From Artemisia argyi (lineage: Eukaryota > Streptophyta > Magnoliopsida > Asterales > Asteraceae), in the NCBI GenBank assembly GCA_030686995.1, contig CM060709.1, positions 19,497,360-19,561,359 of the forward strand: a DNA stretch of 64,000 nt, read 5' to 3'. Positions 53,699 through 64,000 of this stretch are shown here, in pieces. The notes below the pieces were generated by a model. It did no database searches and was not told where the DNA came from. It was given only the letters and a program-made list of their open reading frames with translations. Numbering within the stretch: position 1 is the stretch's first letter; each line of letters begins with the position of its first letter. Both the position numbers and the translations under genes were made by a program.

Positions 53699-54494
53699 TT
53701 AGACTCTATATGTATATACAAAGTCGAACAAATATACAATTAGCAATACTTTCGAGTTTTGATGGATCAACTGGTCAATCACCATTCTTCATTCTTTTGG
53801 TTTTTGTTAAAAGGTAATAACACTTCAACTTACTGCATGTTATAATTTAGAAATCATATAATTGCTTACTAATTAACTAGTTATTACTTAAATTCTGATT
53901 TTTGGTTGGGATAAAACTTTATTAGTTTATTTATTATTATTTATTTATTATTATTTTTTTCTCTAAGGTTTAGCTTAAAATATAAATAGACATATATCAA
54001 AGTATGATGATTACGTTTTAGGTTGCAATATAAAACTGTCATATGTTGCTAAACTCCTCAATGTTGATAATTAGGAGATGATCAACAAGAACTTTGCTTC
54101 AAAAAATACTTGGAGAATTGCAATTTTCATACAATAAAAGTTCTTCAAAAAAAAATTAAAAAATAATAAAAAGTCTAAAAGATATTAAAGCAACAAAAGG
54201 CTTTATGATTTTTGACTGAGATTGTTTGATTACGGATACTATGGGATCCTACCTACTTGTTTAGTTCTACGTTGTTATATTGCATGAATTTTAGTTGAAC
54301 ATTATGCCATAGTAGAGACTGAATTAGATATCAGCATTAAACGACAGATGAGATCAACGAGTCTTTATCCTATAAACACAAGCGTTGAGTTATCCATCGA
54401 AGCTTTTACTCTCATTTATGAAGTATTATGTTCATTTATGACTTATGAGCATGCCACCAGTTGTTTAGTATTACCAAAATCCAATGCCACATTT

Positions 54495-54735
54495 GGTACA
54501 TTTGTTTATTCCTTTCGCGTTTGATACATTTGGTTTCCTTGCACCTGAGGCGGTAGAACTACTCAACAGAGTCCAACGAGTTATGAACAGTAATATTATG
54601 ACACATATATCCACAAATGTAGTTTTCAAAATAGTTAGCTTTGCAATCCAAAAAGGGCTAGCGGCGCAGCTTGTTGCCCGTTTACCTTCAACCACTGTGT
54701 AAATTCTATTTTTATGAAAAAAAAAAGTAAAAAAA
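54495..54735 (+). mobile_element. Retroposed coding fragment with an A-rich tail
   Basis: Flanked by a perfect 12-bp duplication AATGCCACATTT (54483-54494, 54736-54747); copy A shows the single site. Ends in an A-rich tail (AAAAAAAAAAGTAAAAAAA). The sequence encodes FIPFAFDTFGFLAPEAVELL, then NRVQRVMNSN and FAIQKGLAAQLVARLP before a stop, a segment I recall from the 3' end of plant LINE-type/reverse-transcriptase-like proteins. It is a 5'-truncated target-primed insertion. Confidence 0.75.
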
Positions 54736-55009
54736 AATGCCACATTTTCTTCGTGCTTCTGCTTTAAGAGGAAAAATTCACAATCGATGCCACTTGATTA
54801 AGTAAAAACTATGTCTTACCTAGTTTTGTTCTTAGTTCTTTGCACATTGGAGAAAATTGAAAAACTATATATCTCAATAAAGATGGTTTATATGTTTACT
54901 TTTCACTATGAGGCACACTCTAATATCAGTTTTTTTTACCTAAAACATTTTATATTTTAGAGTGTTAACATAACTATGTACACATGATAGGTGAGGCAAC
55001 AACAAAGTG

Positions 55010-55477
55010 ATGGAACTTCTTGGAGAGGATGAGATCTTCTGCATATATGAACAAATTACAGACCGAGAGGACAAAAAATCATTTTCTATAGTTTGCAAAA
55101 AATTCTTGAAGGTTGCATGTTTTCACCTTCGGTCGTTACACACTAAGTTTCCTGATCTACTTCTTGATATACTGATCGGATCTCCTAAAATGTTGACATT
55201 TGAATGCTACGAACCATTCTCGAATAACCACATGAATCTCATAGCCGAATCATGCCCAAATATCGAGCATCTAAATCTTTCTATATGGTATTACCTAGAT
55301 CATGAGATGGATAAGTTGGAGTTTGATGATGTTGGCTTGTGTGCAATCACGAATGCTTGCATTCATTTGGATCATGTGGATCTAAGTGGGAGGTTATGCT
55401 TTAAGGAAATTGGAATTGGTTCCCTTGTAAGATCATGCAAGAATTTAAGAAATTTAATGTTAGCAAACTGCGTAAAT
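55010..55477 (+). pseudogene. F-box/LRR copy B, 5' part (interrupted)
   Basis: 156 intact codons from ATG 55010, highly similar to copy A (LGEDEIFCIYEQI, SFSIVCKKFLKVA, LEFDDVGLCAITNACIHLD). The frame enters the LTR at 55478 and stops at 55508-55510 after ten more codons. Sequence continues in the same phase at 63566, so the gene was apparently intact until the retroelement inserted. Splicing out the 8-kb insert seems unlikely. Confidence 0.9.
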
Positions 55478-56270
55478 TGTTGGAATTATGATATCATGAC
55501 ATTCATATAAACTAAACCAAACACATCAAGTGAGCATAGCGGAAGCAATTATAACAAGATCATATAACATGTAATTAATTAATCAATATTAAATAGTAAA
55601 CGTACCTTTGTGATTCTAGCCCGAACATGAATCAAATTGCAATCTTCAATCAAGAACCCTAATTAGGGTTTATGTGGATTACAAGAAGTACCCCTTACCT
55701 CTTTTGTAATTCAATCCAAGAATCAAACAATAGTGTGTTTGATTCACGTTCTTGTACACACGTACTAATTCAAGAAAAAGTTTATGCAAGTAATTAAACA
55801 CAAAACTTTGTTTTAGATAAAAAAAAAAAAAATCGAAACCCTTATGGGTTTGTTTTATGGATCGACTAGAACAAGAAAGAGGAGAGAAAAACACCAAGAT
55901 GTGTGTGTACAAGTTATGAGAAACAATGAATCTTGGGTTTGTATTTATACTAATGAATACTTGGAGCTCAAGGCAATAAGGAGGTGGAACCTCCTTATGG
56001 CCAATCGGTCATGGATCCCTCAAGGGTTTTCCAGAACCTTCTCTTGTTTCCAATTATTCATAAGTATTACTTTCCTAATCTTCGTTAATAAGTCATTAGT
56101 CATTTATCATTAAATACTAATTACTATTACTAGTTTTGTGTTTATTAATAATTACTTATAACATTTATAAATAATTATTTATTTTTCTCTTCATACGTAT
56201 TGTGTGCAATCCCGTGATCTCGAGTTCGATCCTAACATACGACTACTAAAATAATTTCCATAATCTAACA
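55478..56270 (-). repeat. 3' LTR of the LARD (left copy)
   Basis: 793 bp. The main difference from the right copy is a longer A-run near 55820 and scattered substitutions. The short ORFs called here occur identically in the other LTR. Confidence 0.95.
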
Positions 56271-56290
56271 GCTCCCACTTGGACATATTT
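56271..56290 (-). other. Polypurine tract of the LARD
   Basis: Minus strand GTCCAAGTGGGAGC directly next to the LTR, the form common in plant copia elements. Confidence 0.7.
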
Positions 56291-59200
56291 TAATAGTGTA
56301 ATCACATCGGTTAGCGTCTTGCAACACGCCGATGCCTCTAGTACGATCTCGAGTAAGGCTCCTGGAAAAACCTTATAATGATTTCTCATTATTATTATCC
56401 TTTTGTTTCTAATATCATGTTAATAAGGATATGGATTAAAGTCATTCCTTAATTAACCATTCTGTTTCTCGTTGTTTGTGATTGATTAAGATTACCAAAT
56501 CTTCTGAACATATTCAGGGGAGATCTTGGGTGTGGCCACACATACATCTTACCAACCCTACGAGGGGCCCAGCAGTATTAAACTCCAAAAATAAATTTGA
56601 ATGAACAAATTCTATCTTGAATACAAGCAAAACCCACAAACTTTGTAACATTTCCGAAAACAACCCTTATGACTACCAGTTACGTATAGCGTTAAGTTGT
56701 TCCACAAAAATGTACTACATTCATGACACTTATCTTGCATCTCAAGTCTGAGGATAACTTCTTATGATTTACTTAATGACAAGATCCATAAAGTAGCATC
56801 ATATAGTTGGGATAAGTCCTATATTCGGTATCATTGAATATCATCTGAAATGGCATGACTACGCATCAATATACTTTAAGTATATTATACCAACCTTCAG
56901 ATTTGTCTTGATTTAATAATATTCTCATATTATTAACTGACAACGGACAATTTAGAATAACATTTATTCATGGATTAAACATGCAAATATAGGATACAAT
57001 ATATTATAAATTAAACATACCATGTATTTGAATTTATTATAATAATTGTTTAACATTCCTTATCCAAATACTAAATAGATCAATGCATGATAACTTTTGT
57101 TAATGAATTATGTCTCAAGTAATGACATTCACACTTGTTGACAAGGCATAAATCATCCAACTTTTGATCTATCGGAATTTTAAGAATACTTATTTCAAGA
57201 ATTCAACTAGTGAAGTTCTTGTATGTGCATACTCAACTATTTTGACAATGCCATATAATATTTCATAAAATGTGTGACATCCTTAACCACCAATTTATGA
57301 TAATCAAACTCCCAAACATTTTAAAGTTTAAAGTATTCTTATTCTTTTAATGTATAATGCAACTATGCTTTTAGTAAGCATAACTAGTAATAGCCAAGGA
57401 TGAAATCCTTACCATAACTAGTATTGAGTGTCATCTCAATTTTATTAGCATCATTGTATGCAAATAACAATATGCTATTAAAACTTTCTGTAAACCATAA
57501 TATCTATTGTGTAATGTTTGATGCCCTTTAAACTTTCAAGTTTGTTGGCTATGACAATTTTCACAACAATTGAAAAAATTGTTCATCTATAGAATTTGGA
57601 AGCTTTTCCAGATTTAGGATGTAATTCTATAATCAAACATATTCTTTTTAGAATATTACACAAGTTATCTAATAACTTTTAATTAGATATTAATATTGTC
57701 AAATCATCTTGTAATCAAGTATGATACAACAAAACATGATATACATAAAAAATCTATGAGTCATAATTAGATTTTATTCATGTCATACATATCTATTTAG
57801 ACTTTCTAAATAATATATCATGATATATTAGATTTATTTACCGCACATGTTTCAACAATAAATATTCATTCCAAGGTTGTATGTCTTATTTCCTAAATCT
57901 TACAAGTAAAATTTCATTCCAAACTAAGACTTAACTTTTAACTTATATGGAATGTTACCTTTTATATGTTCTACAATATATATGATTTAAGAAATTAAAC
58001 ATAATACTCCCACTAGCTTTTAGGAATACTTAGAAATTATCTTATTTCAATTATAAATCAAAACATGAATTTAATAATTAAACATAAGAGTAATCTTCTA
58101 GATGCATGCATTTATCCATCCATGGATTATTGCACTTTGTACACTTCCAAAGATTTATTTGAATTCATAAACTCCTTTTGATTACTTATCGTCCTCGCTC
58201 AAGTAATCACTCAATAAAGAGTTTTGATATTCTATTGTCAATTTCATAAATATGACAATCATAATCTTTATATATTTAATGTATTTAGAAAAGAATGTTC
58301 AATCACAGTTAATTGCTTAAGTTTGATTAATAATCTTGTCATAAGACATGCAATAAATATGTGCACAATATTGTCCATATGATTTCTATACAAAGATTAA
58401 ACTACAAGAGTTACCTAATCTTTGAAGAAACTCATCTTCATTTTCTAGTCTAACTATTAAGATAAACCAAGTTTCTAAAATTGATTATCTTTATGGACAG
58501 CATCTTAATCATTCATATCATGTATACTTTACCCAATTTCATATTTGGTAATGTATCATAATGATTATCAGGTTTACAATAATCCTGTAAATCATAGCCC
58601 TCAGCATATTAATCAAATATCTGAGATATATTGTTATTCTATGAATGATAATTCCATCATCTTGAAATTTAACATTTAAATGTCAACCTTTATTATCATG
58701 TTGAGATTTAACATTCAAATGTCAAACTTAATCATGATATTTACCAGTGTATTTTAGAAGATTATGTATCTTATAATTTTATCTTTTAAAGATCAAAACT
58801 CCCACTTGCTTTTTATAATTTAAAGACTATATTTAAATACTTAGCAAATAAAGAAACAATACAATGTTCTCTTTTGGGATATTACAAATACTTATTGATA
58901 GTTCCTGACTTAACTTTGTTAATAACCTCTTCATAAGCAGTTAAACAAATCTAGAACTTCAATTTAAGACTTAATGTGATTCATCACATTCATCACATTT
59001 CATTATATGATGATGTCTTATTAATCTTCTAGGTTGGAGTTTTGTTAAATATGTCCAAGTCATACTCAACATTATAATCTTGATAACTTTTGGAAGAAAA
59101 GAAGTCATAGTTATCTTTAATCAAACAATATAACAAGAGTTTGATTTTTCTAACTGAACATACCATAAACATTTGGTATTTCATTAGTATTAATATTGTA

Positions 59201-59770
59201 AGACAATCTAACAATATTTAAGATAACCATATTTGTTTTGACTTGTCTATTTACCAACTAATTCATTATAATGGTATAATAATTTTTAAGCCAATTACAT
59301 GCTTTATAACACAAGTACTTTTTTACAAAGTCACTTCATGTTCATGTCTTTACAAGAAAACATAAACTATTATAACCTCACTATACGTTATAAGTCATTT
59401 AACAATTTAATAACTTCATGTATATGTCTTAATTAAAAAACACAACAAGATAACGTCTTACTTTATTATAAGTCTTGTAACAATTAAAAGACTTTATGTT
59501 TATATCTTTACAATGAAACACAAACATGTTTAACTAAAGTAATTATGAACACCATCTTTTGGTTTCAATAGTAATTTCAAGTTAATTTCTTACTTCACAA
59601 TAATGTAAATAACATTATTTCTTCATTTATTTATGTCATTCCAAGAACACATAAATATTCAGATTGAAGTAGCATTAAATTACTTAATCAATTTATGTCA
59701 TTCCATGAATTCATAAATCTATAAATTAAAGTAGTCTTGATATCATATTGACACATGTTCTAATAGGTAT

Positions 59771-60065
59771 CTAATTTAGAAACTGCAAATTCTCATAGTT
59801 CAATTACATCAGTTGATATGCTAGTAATGAAAATATGAAATTCACATTGTTGTTGCAATCTAGTTAAGCTCTTACATAACATAAATTGTAACGCCAAGTG
59901 TTTCTTGAATTAGCTTAGTATAATTTAGAAACTGCAAATTCTCATAGTTCAATTACATCAGTTGATCTGCTAGTAATGAAATATGAAATTCACCTTGTTG
60001 TTGCAATCTAGCTAAGCTCTCACATAACATAAATTGTAACACCAAGTGTTTCTAGAATTAATATT
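59771..60065. repeat. Two tandem 150-bp units in the LARD interior
   Basis: 59771-59920 and 59921-60065 share AGAAACTGCAAATTCTCATA, ACATCAGTTGAT.TGCTAGTA, TTGTTGCAATCTAG.TAAGCT and ACATAACATAAATTGTAAC. A further copy is at about 61406-61541, and the core ACATCAGTTGATCTGCTAGT also recurs alone at 61214. Confidence 0.85.
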
Positions 60066-61405
60066 AGAACATTATTCTCTTACCTTGTAGTCAAGAGAAT
60101 CCATTAAATCATATCTTTATGAGTTGTTTCTTGCACACATTAAAGATAACATTTCTCCTACTTGTGCATGGAACAACCTCATATAGTTGACAAACAACAT
60201 GCCATGCATTTGTTTATGTGTTCAATATGATTGTGTCATAGATTTTAGCATAACAAGTATATGTAAAACAACAATGTCTAGTAAGGAAACGTACAAGACT
60301 ATCCTTAAAAGTATGAGTGTCTACACTTGGAAAGTCATTATCTTTAGCAACCAAGATGTCAAAGCTTGTAACTCCCACTGAATTAAAGATTATTACAATA
60401 ATTTCTTATTCAGTGATAAGTACACAATACTCCCACTGAATTTGACAACATTGTAAATGTTTCATATCCAATGAAAACAAATATTGTGTCTTTAACTTTC
60501 CTACACCTTTAAATGTCCATGCATAACAATTACTTATGCACTAAAGAGTGTATTCTACTACGTAAATGATGGACTATCCACCAAATGTTGTTAACTTGAA
60601 AAATTGGGCATGCAATTTCTTCCTTGTCTACCATCCTACAATGTATGTAGCACCCTTAAAATAGTCAAAACAACTAGTTTGTCTTTAAACATTTTGCGGT
60701 AATTAATCTAGATTCTAATTATAATAACTCATAAAATGTCATACATAATTTTCTGTTAACCAAATACCATATTTGTTACTAAGAATTTAATCACCGACTG
60801 AGGATGATAAAATTTCTATGGAAAATATTCGCAATTTTCTTAACTATTAAAAAATTTGCTATTAGTTATATATTAGAATTTAGATACATCTAATATTCCT
60901 ATTATCCTTTCTCATTAATGAAAAGGAATAGGATTGTGTCTCACTCTTCCTTCATAGAAAGGAGACTTCTTTTGTCTTTTAAGTAAATATTTTTTAATCA
61001 AACATTTGTTTGAAAACAGAACTAGATCATTTTACCAAAGCCCAAAGTGCGTTTACGGTTTGAACGTTGCATTAATACATTAAAACGAATTACAAAATTC
61101 AATTTCAGTATTTTCGATAATTAGATCTTTAAGAAAATAAAATACCCATTGGTAAATGTTCATATAAACCATAGTATTTTCTTAAAGCTAGGATCCTAAT
61201 TGACATAGTACCATTACATCAGTTGATCTGCTAGTAATGATAGTATTCAACAAGGTAATTGTCGAACAATAATTGCCAATATCATATTACAATTCCTAGA
61301 TTTATGGGATTTACAATCACAAAACTTTTGTAATGTAAGCATGTTTGATCCCCATCTTAATGCCTTGAGTCCAAGATCTCACTTCCTACTCAATTTAAGT
61401 CGTCT

Positions 61406-61541
61406 AACTTAAAAACTGCAAACTCATAAGTCCATCACATCAGTTGATCTGCTAGCAATGAATTTATGAAATTTACCTCTCCATTGCAATCTCGCCAAGT
61501 TCTCACATGACGTAAATTACAACTTCAAGTGTTCTTAATTA
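61406..61541. repeat. Diverged third copy of the LARD internal repeat
   Basis: Contains AAAACTGCAAACTCATAAGT, ACATCAGTTGATCTGCTAGC and CAATCTCGCCAAGTTCTCAC in the same order as the tandem pair, with many substitutions outside these blocks. Confidence 0.75.
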
Positions 61542-62758
61542 GATGGCATTCGACTTAATTTTATAAGGGTATTAATATTTTGATGTGATCAAAATAATGT
61601 ATGAAGAAGCATGCATACAACTTCATAACATTGGTTTTACAAAACATTTTTATTACCAATTTGCTAAGAATAAAATAACAAAGTTTTGATTAAGGTATCG
61701 GGTTCACCAATTAAAGAATTACCATCAATTATCGTCCACTATATCGTACTTTTGCATAAGCCCGAAAGCTTAGTGTTTCGGATAATCATTGTGGAATTGT
61801 GGTTAATTCACCCTTAAGATGACAGTGTACATGTAATGGTTGTTCGGTAAGTCTAATTTACGCACAAACGAGCGTTAAGACAGAATGTTGTCTCTCTAAG
61901 GCCACAATTTAATGCGAAGCCATCCTTATACCCATCTTATAGTGTGTAAACTTCGGTCGGGCCTAGTTAACCATTACGTACAAAAACATCAATCAACCAA
62001 TTCTTTGAAATTAAAACTCTTAAAAACCAAAACAATTTCGCCATTATTTAGTCCGTATTATTTTTCTATTCAAAATTACCATTTTCGTTTATAAACATGT
62101 CTAACACAATTAATAAACAAAACAAGTAATGTACAATAAAAAATAAAACAACTAAATAAACAAATATACATAATCATAAAAATTAAATATGTATAAAACA
62201 TGTAGCCACATGCAAATCTTATTCAATAGTCCTATTAATAATCAAATCTAGGTGTACAACGTATTAATTCAATTAAGGCTTTCTTCTTCTAGGAAAAAGA
62301 GCCACATACATCGATAAATCGATTGTGTAAGCTAAAACTAAACAAATACCACATAGCACATAATTGATTACTTAATATTGGAGTCTTCCCCAATTCGACA
62401 TCTATTAATAAATTTACATGTTCCGATATAACTTAACAATTAATATGTATATCCAATTTAAACCATTTAAATTATCACACAATATAAAATCCATGCAAAT
62501 ATGCACTTTTTCATGGATTATGCTTAACAATTAACATATTGCACCAAGATCGTTTACCAAAACGCATAACAAATTACATGACATCCTAGGGTTTCTAATC
62601 ATATTAAAAATTCAAAACCAAAACCCTAAAACCCTAAAAGGTCTAAATTGACCCAATTAAAAAATTAGGGTTAGGAATCAAAAAACCCTAAAAACATGTA
62701 ACTAAACGAATCAAGATTCAATTTTTATGCGTTTCGATAATTAATTACACATTATAAC

Positions 62759-62773
62759 GGCTCTAGACGCCAC
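62759..62773 (-). other. Candidate primer-binding site of the LARD
   Basis: Minus strand GTGGCGTCTAGAGCC directly after the 5' LTR. It resembles the initiator-Met site TGGTATCAGAGCC only with an internal change; tRNA identity is uncertain. Confidence 0.5.
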
Positions 62774-63560
62774 TGTTGGAATTATGATATCATGACATTC
62801 ATATAAACTAAACCAAACACATCAAGTGAGCATAGCGGAAGCAATTATAACAAGATCATATAACATGTAATTAATTAATCAATATTAAATAGTAAACGTA
62901 CCTTTGTGATTCTAACCCGAACAAGAATCAAATTGCAATCTTCAATCAAGAACCCTAATTAGGGTTTATGTGGATTACAAGAATTACCCCTTACCTCTTT
63001 TGTAATTCAATCCAAGAATCAAACAATAGTGTGTTTGATTCACGTTCTTGTACACACGTACTAATTCAAGAAAAAGTTTATGCAAGTAATTAAACACAAA
63101 ACTTTGTTTTAGATCAAAAAAATCGAAACCCTTATGGGTTTGTTTTATGGATCGACTAGAACAAGAAAGAGGAGAGAAAAACACCAAGATGTGTGTGTAC
63201 AAGTTATGAGAAACAATGAATCTTGGGTTTGTATTTATACTAATGAATACTTGGAGCTCAAGGCAATAAGGAGGTGGAACCTCCTTATGGCCGATCGGTC
63301 ATGGATCCCTCAAGGGTTTTCCGGAACCTTCTCTTGTTTCCAATTATTCATAAGTATTACTTTCCTAATCTTCGTTAATAGTTCATTAGTCATTTATCAT
63401 TAAATACTAATTACTATTACTAGTTTTGTGTTTATTAGTAATTACTTATAACATTTATAAATAATTATTTATTTTTCTCTTCATACATATTGTGCACAAT
63501 CCCGTGATCACGAGTTCGATCCTAACATACGACTACTAAAATAATGTCCATAATCTAACA
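62774..63560 (-). repeat. 5' LTR of the LARD (right copy)
   Basis: 787 bp, ends TGTTGGAATT … ATCTAACA, followed by the TAAAT duplication. Confidence 0.95.
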
Positions 63561-63565
63561 TAAAT

Positions 63566-64000
63566 GTCACAGACAGATCACTGAAAATGATTGGAGCTGC
63601 AACTCGTTTAGAAAAGTTAGATTTGGACTGTTGCTGTTTGATTACTGATTTGGGTTTCAAGTATTTGGCAAATGGAGATTTAAAGTGTTCTTTGGTAAAA
63701 CTTCTTCTGAATAAATGTAACAGGATTACGGATAGTGGAATTCTCCACTTGAAAAAATTGGTAAGTCTAAGAACCCTGGGTTTGTCCAGGTGTGGAGCTA
63801 ATATTACTGACCAAGGGGTTGTGGCCCTATGTGAGCTCCCAAATATTGAGAGATTATATTTGGATTTCTTGACTAATATAACGGACACTTCATTGCTTGA
63901 AATTGGTCGCAAGTGTTTGAAGATGTCGGTGATAAATTTGGAGGGTTGTAATAGAATTACTGGTGTTGGTTTACGTGCTTTTTCTGGTCACCCGCGCTTG
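63566..64000 (+). pseudogene. F-box/LRR copy B, 3' part (runs off the window)
   Basis: 145 open codons in phase with 55010-55477. LRR blocks such as ITDLGFKYLANGDLKCSLVK, ITDSGILHLKKLVSL, NITDQGVVALCELPNIERL and NITDTSLLEIGRKCLKM are intact. It contains about 55 residues that copy A lacks, which matches the family's usual repeat number as I recall it. No internal stop, so the disrupted gene shows no decay beyond the insertion. Confidence 0.9.

Larger units (their letters stand above)
56291..62758. other. Non-coding interior of the LARD
   Basis: AT-rich, no sustained ORF. Holds a roughly 150-bp repeat (three copies plus a fragment), several CTCCCAC words on the plus strand, and a short AAACCCTAAAACCCTAAAAG patch near 62622. 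Confidence 0.8.
55478..63560 (-). mobile_element. Pol-less LTR element (LARD) inserted in F-box copy B
   Basis: LTRs at 55478-56270 (793 bp) and 62774-63560 (787 bp), both TGTTGGAATT … ATCTAACA, flanked by the 5-bp duplication TAAAT (55473-55477, 63561-63565). Orientation is minus: AAGTGGGAGC (rc of 56271-56280) is a copia-type polypurine tract next to the left LTR, and TGGCGTCTAGAGCC (rc of 62759-62772) is a candidate primer site next to the right LTR. The 6.5-kb interior has no ORF above about 65 codons on either strand and no pol motif. The LTRs differ at about 14 sites by eye, so coding loss predates this insertion: a large retrotransposon derivative mobilised in trans. Confidence 0.92.

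Noticed and set aside
55679..56113. ORFs of 77 and 89 codons inside the left LTR
   Set aside because: They recur in the right LTR (62984-63403) with a length change caused by an A-run indel, and show no motif; LTR sequence rather than genes.
59029..59214. 61-codon minus-strand ORF in the LARD interior, the longest in sense orientation on that side
   Set aside because: Short, no recognisable gag or pol motif, expected by chance in 6.5 kb.
62620..62640. Telomere-like AAACCCTAAAACCCTAAAAG
   Set aside because: Only two or three imperfect units in the leader side of the LARD interior; too short and irregular for an interstitial telomere.

Overview
This is a eudicot nuclear genome window: AT-rich, intron-bearing, with plant transposable elements nested several deep. 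The single-exon F-box/LRR family around 45-64 kb and the Sirevirus-like retroelements resemble what I know from Asteraceae, but that placement is inference. I found no bacterial, organellar or CRISPR features.

Genes. (1) 7298-8954 (+): a divergent COI1-like F-box/LRR protein, almost intronless, with the residues that contact jasmonoyl-isoleucine in COI1 replaced. (2) 10976-15173 (-): an apparently intact 11-exon ethanolamine kinase (CEK4/EMB1187 type), built by hand from short exons with GT-AG junctions and a continuous 364-aa frame. Genes 1 and 2 converge. (3) A local F-box/LRR family: copy A (45600-46520, intact frame but about 55 residues shorter than copy B in the LRR region), remnant C (about 49330-49575), and copy B (55010-55477 plus 63566-64000), split by an 8-kb retroelement. 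(4) Two minus-strand ORFs at 41940-42957, probably from a PIF/Harbinger-type element.

Mobile DNA from left to right. 1-5832 is the 3' part of a Sirevirus-like element (Sire-1: gag tail, accessory ORF, several polypurine tracts, 1.9-kb LTR). 15.5-17.7 kb holds hAT and Tourist-like MITEs. 18.4-33 kb is a chain of elements bounded by long (TA)n runs (M1, M2, M3); M3 carries a FAR1/MULE transposase fragment and is interrupted by a 10.7-kb Sirevirus-like element (Sire-2, 21051-31767, TSD GACTA) that lacks pol but has a gag remnant and two accessory ORFs. 35574-41386 is a MULE (9-bp TSD) containing a CACTA element with a PPR-like exon, which in turn contains a Tourist-like MITE (TSD TAA). 46.6-48.5 kb and 50.9-53.4 kb hold two further (TA)n-bounded elements (M4, M5) with matching termini; M5 sits inside a hAT element. 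55478-63560 is a minus-oriented, pol-less LTR element (LARD) with TSD TAAAT, inserted in frame-neutral fashion into F-box copy B.

Most unusual signals: a set of elements that begin and end in (TA)n and share a terminal motif; Sirevirus derivatives whose accessory ORFs lie downstream of LTR-like hairpin modules and TATA boxes, and each of which carries one in-frame TAA; and a young coding-free LTR element with its own internal repeat. All coordinates and alignments were made by eye, and comparisons with named families come from memory.
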